This document shows positions 17,822 to 27,386 of a DNA stretch of 64,000 nt, piece after piece (position 1 is the first letter of the stretch; the number at the start of each line of letters is the position of its first letter). The notes below the pieces were generated by a model. It was not told the DNA's origin, did not search any database, and saw only the letters and a list, made by a program, of their open reading frames with translations. The position numbers and the translations under genes were made by a program. This DNA comes from Cognatishimia sp. 1_MG-2023 (GTDB lineage: Bacteria > Pseudomonadota > Alphaproteobacteria > Rhodobacterales > Rhodobacteraceae). Where the stretch lies: assembly GCF_030548175.1 (NCBI RefSeq), contig NZ_JAUORX010000006.1, forward strand, positions 62,001 through 126,000, given 5' to 3'.

Positions 17822-18793
17822 TCAATCCAGCTTATCCGCAAGCCAGTTAAGCAATATAAAATGCGCAATCGCGCCTTTCCGCGCAGGGCGAATTTTTTCG
17901 TGGGTGCCCGCAAAGACTTCCATCATCTCCTCACGGCTCACCCAAAACGCCTCTTCGATCTCGTTTGGATCAATTTTTATCTCGGACGTTAGAGCCTCGC
18001 CATGGCAGCCAATCATCAGGGACGAAGGAAAGGCCCAAGGCTGGCTACCCAAGTATTTAACCTGCCCAACTTGCACCCCCGATTCTTCCAAAACCTCACG
18101 TCGCACCGCGGCTTCTGGCGTTTCACCTGGCTCCACGAAACCAGCCAGCAGAGAATACATGCCCTCTGGCCACCCCGGGCTACGCCCCATCAAAACGTTA
18201 TTTCCATGCGTAATTAGCATGATCACAACCGGATCTGTCCGCGGGAAATGTTGCGTTTGGCACGACGGGCAACTGCGCTGCCATCCGGCTTGAACCATCT
18301 CACTTTTTTCACCGCAGGCAGAACAATACTGATGTGACTTATGCCAGCTAAACAAAGCTCGCGCAGTCGCCGCCAATTCCGCATCCCTTGGATTGATCGC
18401 CCCCATAACAGCGCGCAATTCCTGAAACATATGATCCGCAGGCACATCCGGATGATGCTGCTCAGTGGGATCTAGAAATCCAGCATCCGGCAGATCTTGA
18501 TCCTCAGGTGACCAGCTTGAAACATCCTGCGCAAAGCAAAGCCCATCGCCTTCGGCACCAAGCAGAGTTGGGGAATCTACAGCGTGGGCAAATATGGGGT
18601 GGGTCAATGGCAGACGAACCAGCGACTTAATTTCATCCCCTGTCATCAAAGGTTTACCGCGCCAAAATACAACGCTGGTCGAAGACTGATTCGCCAATCC
18701 CGCGGCCAATGCCTCGGGATCTGACCTTAAATGTGCCGCCCGATCTAACGCAGACCCGCCAAATGTCACTGTTTCAAAATCGACCAAAACCAT
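17822..18793 (-). CDS. nudC: NAD(H) pyrophosphatase / NAD-RNA decapping hydrolase
   Basis: NudC cleaves NAD(H) to NMN and AMP and removes NAD caps from RNA. The 323-residue protein has an N-terminal domain, a zinc ribbon (YCSACGEK and SCPSC), and the Nudix box GFVEPGETPEAAVRREVLEE with the C-terminal SQPWAFPSSLMIG motif (SQPWPFPxS) specific to NADH pyrophosphatases. Length is a little above the E. coli form, as usual in alphaproteobacteria. It stands alone, divergent from the CpdB-like gene. Confidence 0.95.
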   Translation of the reverse strand: MVLVDFETVTFGGSALDRAAHLRSDPEALAAGLANQSSTSVVFWRGKPLMTGDEIKSLVRLPLTHPIFAHAVDSPTLLGAEGDGLCFAQDVSSWSPEDQDLPDAGFLDPTEQHHPDVPADHMFQELRAVMGAINPRDAELAATARALFSWHKSHQYCSACGEKSEMVQAGWQRSCPSCQTQHFPRTDPVVIMLITHGNNVLMGRSPGWPEGMYSLLAGFVEPGETPEAAVRREVLEESGVQVGQVKYLGSQPWAFPSSLMIGCHGEALTSEIKIDPNEIEEAFWVSREEMMEVFAGTHEKIRPARKGAIAHFILLNWLADKLD

Positions 18794-19006
18794 ACTCCGT
18801 TCGGAAAACTCACAGCCCGTAAACCAAATATTTATGGTGCTGTCGCATCAATACGTACAACAGGTGGGAATGTCGCGTAGCAAAGTCACCCCTGTTCTTT
18901 AGCCCTTAGCAAACAAATTTTCGCCAACACAACCTAAACAAGAATTGATCATAGAAAGTTTCCCGCTTAAGGTTTACCCAACAAAATCAAAATTTTGGTG
19001 ACGACG

Positions 19007-20932
19007 ATGCAAAAACAACCGCAAGACCGCCAAACCCAAATCTCGCTAACCATACTAGCCACATCAGATGTCCATGGCTCTCTATCAAGCTACGACGCCC
19101 TCGCAGACACGCACCAACCTTCCGGGGGTCTTACCCGCATTTCGTCCTACGTTTCTGATATGCGCAAAACGGCCGCCAATTGTTTGTTGCTCGACAACGG
19201 CGACTTCCTTCAAGGCGCCGCAATCTGTGACCTTGCCGCGATGGGCGATCTTGACCAGTTCGCCAAGCATCCTGTGCTAAAGGCAATGAACCACCTAAAG
19301 TATGATGCCGTGGGACTGGGCAACCACGAGCTGGACTACGGCCTAACCTACCTACGCAAATGCCTCGCCCAAGCAGAATTTCCGGTGGTATCGTCTAACC
19401 TTGGCTGCGTACGCCAACCTTGGAAAAGCGAGCTGATACTTGAACGAAAAGTTTGCGATCAAAACGGTAAAGAACACACACTAAAAATCGGCATCCTTTC
19501 GGTCATGCCGCAACAAGTGGTTGAATGGAATCGGATACATCTGCGCAACGAAATCGCTGCTCTCAACCCGGTTGCTGCCGCAAAAACCAGAGCAGCCCAT
19601 TTGAAATCTATGGGTGCGGACCTGATCATCGCCCTGGCGCACACGGGAATCGGCGCCATTGATCCGCCAGTAGATGCGGAAAACGTGGCCATCCCCATCG
19701 CCAAAATCCAACATATAGATGCGGTCATTTGCGGCCACACCCATCAGATTTTTCCAACGCCAACACACACGACGCAATCCGTCATAGATTCCAAAAATGG
19801 ACGTATCCATGGAAAACCCGCCGTGATGGCCGGATTTAATGCATCCTATTTAGGCAAAATTGATCTAGAGCTTCAGAACCTCAAAGATCAATGGCAGGTC
19901 ACTCAGTCGACGACAGAAGTCATTGCGATGGTTCCTAAAGAGGCACAGCGCGACGGCACTGCACAAGACATTGAACTGCTTGAAAAACTCGCACCCTATC
20001 AGTCTGCCACGCGGCGCAAATTGCAACGCAAAATCGGAACGGTCAATCAACCCATTCACAGCTATTTTGCCCGCCTCCCCGGCGATCCCTCTTGTGCGCT
20101 TACGGCTCTTGCAAAATTCCAATTTGCGCAATCAGATGCAAACCAGCACACCTTACCAGATTTACCAATCCTCGCGGCCAGCAGCCCGTTCCGCAGTGGC
20201 GGCAAGGCCGGTCCAACCTATTTCACCGATGTAAAATCAGGCCCAGTCACAAGCGGTGACCTCTACGAATTACATCCGTTCCAGAACACCATCAGCGCGC
20301 TGCAAATCAACGGCCGACAGCTTAAGGATTGGCTTGAAATGTCGGCCTCTTCTTTCCGCCAAGTCCGCCCACGCACCCGTCGACAAACACTGAAAGACCC
20401 GTCATTTCCTTGCTATGGATTTGATACGGTTTACGGCGTCACCTACCAAATCGACCTTTTCGAACCGGCGAAATATGACGTGCTTGGCCGCATCAAGCAC
20501 GGTGGCCCTGGAAAACGCATCCGCAAACTGCAGTGGCAAGGGCAAGACGTTGCACCAGATCAAGAATTCATCTTACTTACAAATAGTTACCGCGCTGGCG
20601 GCGGCGGTAACTTCCCTCATGCAGCAGATGCCAAACGCGTCGACATCACTCCGCAAGACTTGCGCGAGTTGGTCGCTGACACGATTGCCAATGGCTTTGA
20701 TCCGGACGATCTGCCAACCGCACCTTGGCAATTTACCCCCCTTCGGGATGCAAGCGCGATCTTCCTTACCGGCCCCGGCGCACGTCAGGTCGTGAACGAA
20801 GCAGATCACCTGCCCTTGACCGAGGTCGGCATGAACGATGACGGATTTTTAGAATACCGTCTTGATTTAGCGCCAAAACGCGCACAAGCCTCGCTTGCAA
20901 TCCCAAGTTCCTCCGCATATATCACCTGCTGA
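19007..20932 (+). CDS. cpdB: 2',3'-cyclic-nucleotide 2'-phosphodiesterase / 3'-nucleotidase (CpdB-like)
   Basis: This 641-residue two-domain metallophosphatase has an N-terminal calcineurin-like domain with the metal motifs TSDVHGS, LDNGDFLQG, GNHELDYG and CGHTHQIFP, and a C-terminal 5'-nucleotidase substrate domain (PFRSGGKAG, LLTNSYRAGGGGNFP). It would release phosphate and nucleosides from cyclic or 3'-nucleotides. I chose the ATG at 19007; in-frame TTG and GTG codons lie at 18995 and 18998. No signal peptide is visible from any of these starts, although characterised CpdB is periplasmic. Its stop codon overlaps the first bases of the SRP RNA stem. Confidence 0.9.
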   Translation: MQKQPQDRQTQISLTILATSDVHGSLSSYDALADTHQPSGGLTRISSYVSDMRKTAANCLLLDNGDFLQGAAICDLAAMGDLDQFAKHPVLKAMNHLKYDAVGLGNHELDYGLTYLRKCLAQAEFPVVSSNLGCVRQPWKSELILERKVCDQNGKEHTLKIGILSVMPQQVVEWNRIHLRNEIAALNPVAAAKTRAAHLKSMGADLIIALAHTGIGAIDPPVDAENVAIPIAKIQHIDAVICGHTHQIFPTPTHTTQSVIDSKNGRIHGKPAVMAGFNASYLGKIDLELQNLKDQWQVTQSTTEVIAMVPKEAQRDGTAQDIELLEKLAPYQSATRRKLQRKIGTVNQPIHSYFARLPGDPSCALTALAKFQFAQSDANQHTLPDLPILAASSPFRSGGKAGPTYFTDVKSGPVTSGDLYELHPFQNTISALQINGRQLKDWLEMSASSFRQVRPRTRRQTLKDPSFPCYGFDTVYGVTYQIDLFEPAKYDVLGRIKHGGPGKRIRKLQWQGQDVAPDQEFILLTNSYRAGGGGNFPHAADAKRVDITPQDLRELVADTIANGFDPDDLPTAPWQFTPLRDASAIFLTGPGARQVVNEADHLPLTEVGMNDDGFLEYRLDLAPKRAQASLAIPSSSAYITC

Positions 20933-21024
20933 GAGGTTGGCGCGGGCAAGCGCCTCGCCAACCCGGTCAGATCCGGAAGGAAGCAGCCGCAACGAGCCCC
21001 GCTTGGGTCGATGTTCAACCTCTC
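20931..21024 (+). ncRNA. ffs: Signal recognition particle RNA, small bacterial (4.5S) type
   Basis: The conserved loop core GGTCAGATCCGGAAGGAAGC, followed by AGCCGCAACGAG, is the Ffh-binding domain of SRP RNA. The ends pair as GAGAGGTTG (20931-20939) with CAACCTCTC (21016-21024), and GCGGGCAAGCGCCTCGCC lies on the 5' side. Length is about 94 bases. Processing may trim the ends. Confidence 0.95.
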
Positions 21025-21190
21025 ACCTTATGACCGCGGGCAAGACCCCGCCTGAAACGAACGGAGGGAATTCATGTTTGTCATCACCGCCCTTCGGGCA
21101 GCGGCCTGAATTTAGGTCGTCCTTGCCTGAACCCGTTCGCGCGCTGTAGCCAATACAGCAGCGCTGATCTACCGTTTCTTAGGCAAATCA

Positions 21191-22216
21191 ATGACATATA
21201 GCTACCAAGACCTTGGATGGTCTTCTTTCTTCGCCGATCAAAACGACGACGAAACTCTGACCGCATATCGCGTGTCCGAAGTACATCGCGCACGGCTAAC
21301 CGCCTTATCACCTGACGGCACGCATACACTCGTTTCCCCCATCCATGAAACCCGCGGCATCGCTGTGGGCGATTGGGTTCTCGCAGATGACGAATATCGT
21401 GTGACATCGATTCTTGATCGTCAAACACTGCTGCAACGTCGCGCCGCTGGCCACGAAGTCCGCCCACAACTGATTGCAGCCAATGTAGACACAATCTTTA
21501 TTGTCAGCTCCTGCAACGCAGATTTCAATATCGCGCGGCTGGAACGTTACCTCGCGCTTGCCCAATCTGCGGGCAGCTATCCGGTGATACTGCTCACCAA
21601 AGCAGACCTTTGTGATGATCCCGCATCTTACCGCAAGCAAATCGAACGCTTGCCAAACGCACCCGCCGTGGAATGCATCAACGCGAAAGACGCGCTAGAG
21701 GTAAAAACAGCCATGGGCTGGGTCAAAAAAGGCCAAACCGCCGCCTTCGTTGGCTCATCAGGCGTAGGCAAAACGACCCTCGCCAACCTCATGACCGGCG
21801 ATAATGACGCAACTGCTGGCATCCGCGAAGATGACGCGCGCGGCCGTCACACCACCACAGCAAGGTTCCTCAAACCCATGCTAAACGGCGGCTGGCTGAT
21901 CGACACGCCCGGCATGCGCGAGCTACAGCTTTTTGATGCCCAAGAAGGTTTAGACGCAGTATTTGAAGACCTGCAAATCCTAGCAGCGTCTTGCAAGTTC
22001 AACGACTGCGCGCACGAAAGCGAACCGGGATGCGCCGTAAAAGCCGCGCTAGAACGGGGTGAAATTGATGCCCCTCGCCTAGCACGTTGGCGCAAACTTC
22101 AGGCCGAGATCACGCATAATTCGGAAACCTTGGCACAGGCCCGCTCGCGTGACAAAGCCTTTGGCAAGATGGTCAAAACGACCCTCAAAGGCTCAAACCG
22201 TCGCAAGGGTCGCTAA
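21191..22216 (+). CDS. rsgA: Ribosome small-subunit-dependent GTPase A
   Basis: RsgA acts late in 30S subunit maturation. It has 341 residues with an N-terminal OB domain and a circularly permuted GTPase: LLTKADL (G4) comes before GSSGVGKTT (G1, 188-196) and DTPGMREL (G3). A C-terminal zinc site follows: CKFNDCAHESEPGC. It is followed by a convergent phosphatase gene with a 4-base overlap at the stops. The 166 bases between the SRP RNA and this gene contain no other feature I can name. Confidence 0.96.
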   Translation: MTYSYQDLGWSSFFADQNDDETLTAYRVSEVHRARLTALSPDGTHTLVSPIHETRGIAVGDWVLADDEYRVTSILDRQTLLQRRAAGHEVRPQLIAANVDTIFIVSSCNADFNIARLERYLALAQSAGSYPVILLTKADLCDDPASYRKQIERLPNAPAVECINAKDALEVKTAMGWVKKGQTAAFVGSSGVGKTTLANLMTGDNDATAGIREDDARGRHTTTARFLKPMLNGGWLIDTPGMRELQLFDAQEGLDAVFEDLQILAASCKFNDCAHESEPGCAVKAALERGEIDAPRLARWRKLQAEITHNSETLAQARSRDKAFGKMVKTTLKGSNRRKGR

Positions 22217-22737
22217 GTCTGGCACATACCTCCGGGTCGCGGCAGCTGTCTGCGGCGACCCTTTTTAGCCCAGTCAAATTGTTCATCCGTTTCCACCGCA
22301 CAGGGTCGTACCGCGCGCAATCGACCAAGGGCCAGATCAACGGGCTCCCCCGCTTCGACCATCAAGCGCAGCGCCACCATGCCCGAACGCCCACAGCCCC
22401 CCATGCAATGCACCAACACGCGCCCGCCACCGCGTAATGAGGTCAGCACACTCACGGCCACCTTGGGCCAGTCCTTTTCAACTTGCTCATCGGGCACACC
22501 AAAATCCGCAACCGGCAAATGCGCCCATCGCGCTGCCCGCTCACGCACATCAACGCCCAGCATTTCCGCGCCGAATTCCGTCATTTCACTAAGCGTCGTC
22601 ATAGACACAACAATTGAGGGCTTCCAATCGCGAATATGCTCAAGGTCCCGTGCATAATCACCGCCCCGCCCCGGCAGTGCCGACAAAGCCAACAGCCCGC
22701 CACCCACGGATAATGCGTGAAATGCAATCTGTGTCAT
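22213..22737 (-). CDS. Dual-specificity/tyrosine phosphatase-like protein
   Basis: The P-loop VHCMGGCGRSG carries the Cys-x5-Arg catalytic signature of cysteine-based protein phosphatases. The upstream DFGVPDEQVEKDW holds a likely general-acid Asp. I chose the ATG at 22737 (174 residues) because a strong GGGAGGG lies 5 bases before it; the frame stays open upstream to 22791. It is similar to small bacterial phosphatases whose substrates are unknown. It lies 72 bases downstream of the ankyrin gene on the same strand and probably shares its message. Confidence 0.85.
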   Translation of the reverse strand: MTQIAFHALSVGGGLLALSALPGRGGDYARDLEHIRDWKPSIVVSMTTLSEMTEFGAEMLGVDVRERAARWAHLPVADFGVPDEQVEKDWPKVAVSVLTSLRGGGRVLVHCMGGCGRSGMVALRLMVEAGEPVDLALGRLRAVRPCAVETDEQFDWAKKGRRRQLPRPGGMCQT

Positions 22738-22809
22738 AACACCCTCCCGGCGGCACGCGCGCCACCAAGAGCCATATTCGCAAAGTTTCAAAATCTGCCA
22801 AGGGTTTTC

Positions 22810-24366
22810 TTATCCCAAGCCACCTTCGGCCACTTGCCCCGGATACCTCTCGGCCCACTCACCTAAAAACGCTGCAACATCCTCATCCCCAGCAAGATCA
22901 ATGGCCCTGTGTGGCAAAGCAACTCCCTCACGCAAAACCATTTCCAAACACGAGATATAATCCCGCTCCGCACGCTGCGGACAATTTTCAGACCCGTGAA
23001 TGATGGTTGAAAGCAACGTCCCGCCATAGCCATTCACATGGCTAAGATCAGGCTTAAGCGACAGAAAGTATGCCAACACTTCCGGCAACCCTTCCCATCC
23101 GGCCACCTGTACCGGCGTCAATCCTTCGCTGTCGGGTCGGTCATATTCCACCCCCAACTCAACCAGCCGTCTCACATGTGGCAACTTGCCCGGCAAGTGC
23201 AGGATTACACGCACTAAATCGCGATACGCATTTGGCAGCTCTCCGGTATCCAAAACGCGCTCCAGCTGATCACAGCCCTCAGCGGCCTTCGCCAATATTA
23301 ACTCATCCGCACTCAATACGGTCGACACACCCCGCGCCTCTAGTGCGTCGACCAAATCCCGGTTCCCAAACACCCGCGCATAGCCATAAGCCTGCACGCC
23401 TTCATAGGACTCATTTGGATCAGCCCCGGCATCCAACAACATCTCGATCATACGCCGATCACTCATCCGGCGCGCCGCCTGATGCAGCGCCGGAATGACA
23501 TAGGGCAGTTCCCCCCCAACCTCGGCACCTTCGAACCTATGCGCCTCATCGCTGGCCGCCATCAGCATTTCAACTGCCCGATGATCATGAAAATCCATCG
23601 CCCGCAGCAACGCATTTGTCCTCTTCGGATCAGCCCCATGGCTCAGCAACAATTCCAACCCACGATGATGCCCTAGCTCGGTAGCGTGATACAGGCTCTC
23701 CCCATCATTTGGATCAGCCCCATGCTCCAATAACCACTCCGCCAACACCATATTATCCGCATGTCCAATCGCCCCATACAGCGCAGACAAATTATGATCC
23801 GACCCGGGCGCAACGGGCATTCCATCATTCACATCCGCACCGTGTTTGACCAACAATGCGGCAATAGCCAACATATCCTCAGCCAAATCAGGCCGCGCAT
23901 GAATCCAGCGCGAAAAACACAAATGCAGCATCGGCGTCTTTGGCCCTAATGCCCGAACTGCTGCCCGCGGGTCAGCCGCAATTGCCGCTTCAACAGCCGC
24001 GCGATCCAACAACGCAATCTGCAACCCCAATACGCCGTCAGCCAAATCCGGCACTCGCGCCAAAAGCTGCTCAATCGCATACAATCGCCCATGCGCCACA
24101 GCCATTTTCAACCGCTGCACCAAGGCCGCCCGATCCAGCCCCATAGTCTCTGCTGCCAATTTTAATGCAGGCCAACTCGCAAAATTCTGCTCCTGCGCCA
24201 CCACATGTAAAAAATCCGCATGCCGCAATGCAGCTCCATCGCTCCGCGGCGGATGCACACGCAATCGTTCAACAGCAGCAGGCGATCTGCCCTCATAGCC
24301 ACGCCGCAAAAGCTTTGCAGATCGGCGGAGGGCATCAAGGCTCAAGTCTTGTTTAGGAAATGTCAT
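22810..24366 (-). CDS. Ankyrin-repeat protein
   Basis: This is a 518-residue protein without signal peptide or membrane helix. The first 100 residues are helical and basic (LDALRRSAKLLRRGYEGRSP). Ankyrin units follow from about 140 to the end, seen as LLVKHGADVNDGMPV, LLEHGADPNDGESLYHATEL, LLLSHGADPKRT, LLDAGADPNESYEG and GLTPVQVAGWEG. Such repeats bind partner proteins. I chose the ATG at 24366, preceded by GAGGAGAAACC; the frame is open upstream to 24438. The phosphatase downstream could be a functional partner, but only the position suggests it. Confidence 0.88.
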   Translation of the reverse strand: MTFPKQDLSLDALRRSAKLLRRGYEGRSPAAVERLRVHPPRSDGAALRHADFLHVVAQEQNFASWPALKLAAETMGLDRAALVQRLKMAVAHGRLYAIEQLLARVPDLADGVLGLQIALLDRAAVEAAIAADPRAAVRALGPKTPMLHLCFSRWIHARPDLAEDMLAIAALLVKHGADVNDGMPVAPGSDHNLSALYGAIGHADNMVLAEWLLEHGADPNDGESLYHATELGHHRGLELLLSHGADPKRTNALLRAMDFHDHRAVEMLMAASDEAHRFEGAEVGGELPYVIPALHQAARRMSDRRMIEMLLDAGADPNESYEGVQAYGYARVFGNRDLVDALEARGVSTVLSADELILAKAAEGCDQLERVLDTGELPNAYRDLVRVILHLPGKLPHVRRLVELGVEYDRPDSEGLTPVQVAGWEGLPEVLAYFLSLKPDLSHVNGYGGTLLSTIIHGSENCPQRAERDYISCLEMVLREGVALPHRAIDLAGDEDVAAFLGEWAERYPGQVAEGGLG

Positions 24367-24700
24367 CGGTTTCTCCTCAAAAGCCCGCGGTTCGCTCAAC
24401 AGGGCAGGAAAACCCGAAAATTCGGTGTTTATCAGCAAATGTGGGATGCATCACGCTTTCCGCGAACCTGGCGGCCGTCCCTTCCGGCCATCCAAAGAAT
24501 ACCGCGATCCCTCCACGGCTCAAGCCTATTATTTCACCTTTCCCAAATACTCTGGGGTGAATGGCGCGCCGCGCCAGAGGGGCAAAGCCCCTGTCCACGC
24601 CCGCAACCCGGCGCGCTCATTCCCTATCCATTTGCCAATCCGGTAGACGCGCCGCCCCCCAGCGCATAACTTACCCCAGATACGATTCAAAAGGCAGAGC
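24367..24700. other. 334-base intergenic region between the ankyrin gene and dnaX
   Basis: The two genes diverge here, so both promoters must lie within it. I see no convincing gene. The middle holds a copy of the dispersed hairpin element (24545-24591). The dnaX-proximal part, GCAGAGC, gives only a moderate ribosome-binding site. Confidence 0.6.
24545..24591. repeat. Dispersed intergenic hairpin element, copy 1
   Basis: It reads AAATACTCTGGGGTGAATGG, then an inner inverted repeat GGCGC-GCC-GCGCC, and ends AGAGGGGCAAAGCCCC. The copy at 34428-34472 has the same order: AAATAC, a GGGG block, GAAT, an inner hairpin, then GGGGCAAAGCCCC. Confidence 0.7.
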
Positions 24701-26458
24701 ATGAGCGATTCAGAAAACACCGTTTACCAGGTCCTCGCCCGCAAATATCGGCCCGAGACTTTTGTCGATCTGGTCGGCCAAGACGCCATGGTGCGCACGC
24801 TCAAAAACGCTTTTGCAGCAGATCGGATCGCCCAAGCCTTTGTCATGACAGGCATTCGAGGCACGGGTAAAACCACAACGGCCCGGATCATTGCCAAAGG
24901 CATGAACTGCATCGGCCCCGATGGCACCGGCACCCCTACAACGGAACCATGCGGCGTATGCGAACATTGCACCGCCATCATGGAAGGCCGCCACGTTGAC
25001 GTCATGGAAATGGACGCCGCCTCCCGCACAGGTGTCGGCGACATCCGTGAAATCATCGATTCAGTGCATTATCGCGCTGCCTCAGCCCGCTACAAAATCT
25101 ACATCATCGATGAGGTGCACATGCTCTCCACCAGCGCGTTCAACGCGCTGCTGAAAACATTGGAAGAGCCGCCCGCCCACGTCAAATTTATCTTTGCGAC
25201 CACCGAAATCCGCAAAGTCCCTGTCACTGTCCTCTCTCGTTGCCAACGCTTTGACCTGCGTCGCATCGAACCCGAAGACATGATTGGCCTCCTGCGCAAA
25301 ATCGCCACCGCAGAAAACGCCGAAATCGCAGATGACGCATTGGCGCTGATCACTCGCGCTGCCGAGGGTTCGGCCCGCGACGCGACATCCCTATTGGACC
25401 AAGCCATCTCGCATGGTGCTGGCGAAACCACCGCCGACCAAGTCCGCGCCATGCTTGGCCTCGCTGATCGCGGCCGTGTCCTTGATCTCTTTGACATGAT
25501 CCTCAAGGGCGACGCCGGCGGCGCGCTGAACGAATTGTCGTCCCAATACGCCGATGGTGCTGATCCCATGGCCGTTCTACGCGACCTTGCGGAAATCACC
25601 CATTGGGTGTCCGTCGTCAAAATCACACCCGAAGCTGCTGACGATCCCACAATCAGCCCCGATGAAAAAGCGCGCGGCCAAGCCATGGCGGAAAACCTGC
25701 CCATGCGCGTCATGACCCGCATGTGGCAAATGCTGCTGAAAGCCATCGAAGAAGTCTCTGCTGCCCCCAACGCGATGATGGCCGCCGAAATGGCAATCAT
25801 TCGCCTCACCCATGTGGCCGACCTACCCAGCCCCGAAGAGCTGGTGCGCAAGCTACAAAACACACCCGTGCCGCCCATGCCACCCGCTGGCGGCCCCGGC
25901 GGTGGTGGCGGCGGCGCAGCCCCAAGCGGCAATCAAAACACCCAAGCCGTGTCCAACACTCAGATGGCAGGTGGCAATGGCGGCACAGTCACGGCCCTCG
26001 CGCCTCAAGCGGTCACAGCTCTTGCGCAATACGCCACCTTTGATCACGTCATTGAACTGATCCGCGGCAAACGCGACGGCAAACTCCTGATGGATGTCGA
26101 AGCCGACGTACGCCTCGTGTCCTACCGCCCCGGCCGGATCGAATTTCAGCCAACCGAAAAAGCCCCTCAAGACCTGGCCCAACGCCTTGGTCAACGCCTA
26201 ACCCATTGGACCGGCACGCGCTGGGTTGTCTCCCTTGCGAACGAGGGCGGTGCCGAAACCATCGTCGAAAAACGCAACGCCGCTGACAACGCCATCAAAG
26301 CTGAAGCCATGGCGCATCCGTTGGTCCAAGCGGTGATCGAAGTCTTTCCCAAAGCCAAAATCACTGACATCAAAACTCAACAAGAACTCACCCAAGAAGC
26401 CTTTGCCGAAGCGCTGCCCGAAGTAGAAGACGAATGGGACCCTTTCGAAGAGGAATAA
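24701..26458 (+). CDS. dnaX: DNA polymerase III subunits gamma and tau
   Basis: This is the clamp-loader ATPase and, in the long form, the replisome organiser. It has 585 residues: Walker A GIRGTGKTT at 51-59, the zinc module with CGVCEHC, Walker B IIDEVHMLS, and the sensor/arginine finger LSRCQRF. A Gly/Pro/Ala linker near 395-415 (GGPGGGGGGAA) separates the ATPase part from the tau-like C-terminal domain that binds the polymerase. The conserved neighbours ybaB and recR follow after one inserted gene. I see no strong frameshift signal for a short gamma form. Confidence 0.97.
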   Translation: MSDSENTVYQVLARKYRPETFVDLVGQDAMVRTLKNAFAADRIAQAFVMTGIRGTGKTTTARIIAKGMNCIGPDGTGTPTTEPCGVCEHCTAIMEGRHVDVMEMDAASRTGVGDIREIIDSVHYRAASARYKIYIIDEVHMLSTSAFNALLKTLEEPPAHVKFIFATTEIRKVPVTVLSRCQRFDLRRIEPEDMIGLLRKIATAENAEIADDALALITRAAEGSARDATSLLDQAISHGAGETTADQVRAMLGLADRGRVLDLFDMILKGDAGGALNELSSQYADGADPMAVLRDLAEITHWVSVVKITPEAADDPTISPDEKARGQAMAENLPMRVMTRMWQMLLKAIEEVSAAPNAMMAAEMAIIRLTHVADLPSPEELVRKLQNTPVPPMPPAGGPGGGGGGAAPSGNQNTQAVSNTQMAGGNGGTVTALAPQAVTALAQYATFDHVIELIRGKRDGKLLMDVEADVRLVSYRPGRIEFQPTEKAPQDLAQRLGQRLTHWTGTRWVVSLANEGGAETIVEKRNAADNAIKAEAMAHPLVQAVIEVFPKAKITDIKTQQELTQEAFAEALPEVEDEWDPFEEE

Positions 26459-26464
26459 GCGCCC

Positions 26465-27316
26465 ATGCCAATGCGCCAACGACGTTTCTTGCAAGTCGAC
26501 GTATTTTCAAGCCGTGCCTCAAAGGGCAATGGCCTCGCCGTAGTTGTCGATGCAGACGATCTCAGCACTGAGCAGATGCAAGCCTTCGCGGCTTGGACCA
26601 ACCTTGCCGAAACCACATTCCTATTGCCACCTACGGATGACCGCGCCGATTACCGCGTGCGCATCTTCTCACCTGCAAAAGAAATGGCATTCGCAGGGCA
26701 CCCAACATTGGGCAGCTGCATGGCATGGTTGCATTGCGCAAACGCACCAAAAGATCCCAAAACCGTTCGCCAAGAATGCCAGATCGGACTGGTCGACATC
26801 GACATTTCAAAGCCCGATCCGGCCTTTATTGCGCCTCCCACAGCAATGGCACCAATGCCTTCCAGCGAACAATCTAGACTGATTGCAGCCATGGGCATTG
26901 ATCCATCGGTCGTGAAAACGGCGATCATCTTAGACAATGGCCCCAATTGGAATCTCTTCGAACTTCATTCCGCTGCTGATGTGCTGGCTGTTGATGCCGA
27001 CAAAACCCGCTGGCCCGAGCACGCAGGCCTAGCACTAATTGGCGCACACAAGGGCACATCAGACATTGATTTCGAAGTCCGCAATATCGCCCCTTCTAGC
27101 GGCATGTCCGAAGACCCAATAACCGGATCGCTCAATGCCGCCCTCGCGCGTTGGATGCTAGAAACGGGCAGGCTAACCGCAGATTCAGTTGCCGCGCAAG
27201 GCACCTGTATCGGGCGCGAGGGGCGCGTAGAATACCGGCTTGATCCCTCTCGTCTCAATGACGTTCTTATCGGTGGCGCGGTTCAAATCATGATTGATGG
27301 TACGCTTACGCTTTAG
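26465..27316 (+). CDS. PhzF-family isomerase-like protein
   Basis: This 283-residue protein has the diaminopimelate-epimerase-like double fold. Signatures are QVDVFSSRASKGNGLAVV, the catalytic Glu E49 in TNLAETTFL, FSPAKEMAFAGHPTLGS, and the second-half GMSEDPITGSLNAALARW. PhzF itself isomerises a phenazine precursor; most bacterial relatives have no known substrate, and there is no phenazine cluster here. It starts 6 bases after dnaX and precedes ybaB, so it is probably co-transcribed. Confidence 0.9.
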   Translation: MPMRQRRFLQVDVFSSRASKGNGLAVVVDADDLSTEQMQAFAAWTNLAETTFLLPPTDDRADYRVRIFSPAKEMAFAGHPTLGSCMAWLHCANAPKDPKTVRQECQIGLVDIDISKPDPAFIAPPTAMAPMPSSEQSRLIAAMGIDPSVVKTAIILDNGPNWNLFELHSAADVLAVDADKTRWPEHAGLALIGAHKGTSDIDFEVRNIAPSSGMSEDPITGSLNAALARWMLETGRLTADSVAAQGTCIGREGRVEYRLDPSRLNDVLIGGAVQIMIDGTLTL

Positions 27317-27386
27317 CCCCACCTTGTGCCGGGCCGTTGCAGACCGTATCTACATATCAAACGCGAATACCATTCAGGAGAACACC

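Noticed and set aside
21025-21190. Possible small gene or structured leader between the SRP RNA and rsgA
   Set aside because: There are short hairpins such as GCCCTTCGGGC but no consistent reading frame, known RNA motif or T-run.
25655-25675. A5-G run in dnaX as a possible frameshift site for gamma
   Set aside because: It is not a strong slippery heptamer, lies away from the domain border, and no stimulating hairpin is seen.
25099-25932. 277-codon open frame on the minus strand
   Set aside because: It lies antisense to dnaX and its product is low-complexity, rich in Ser, Ala and Met.
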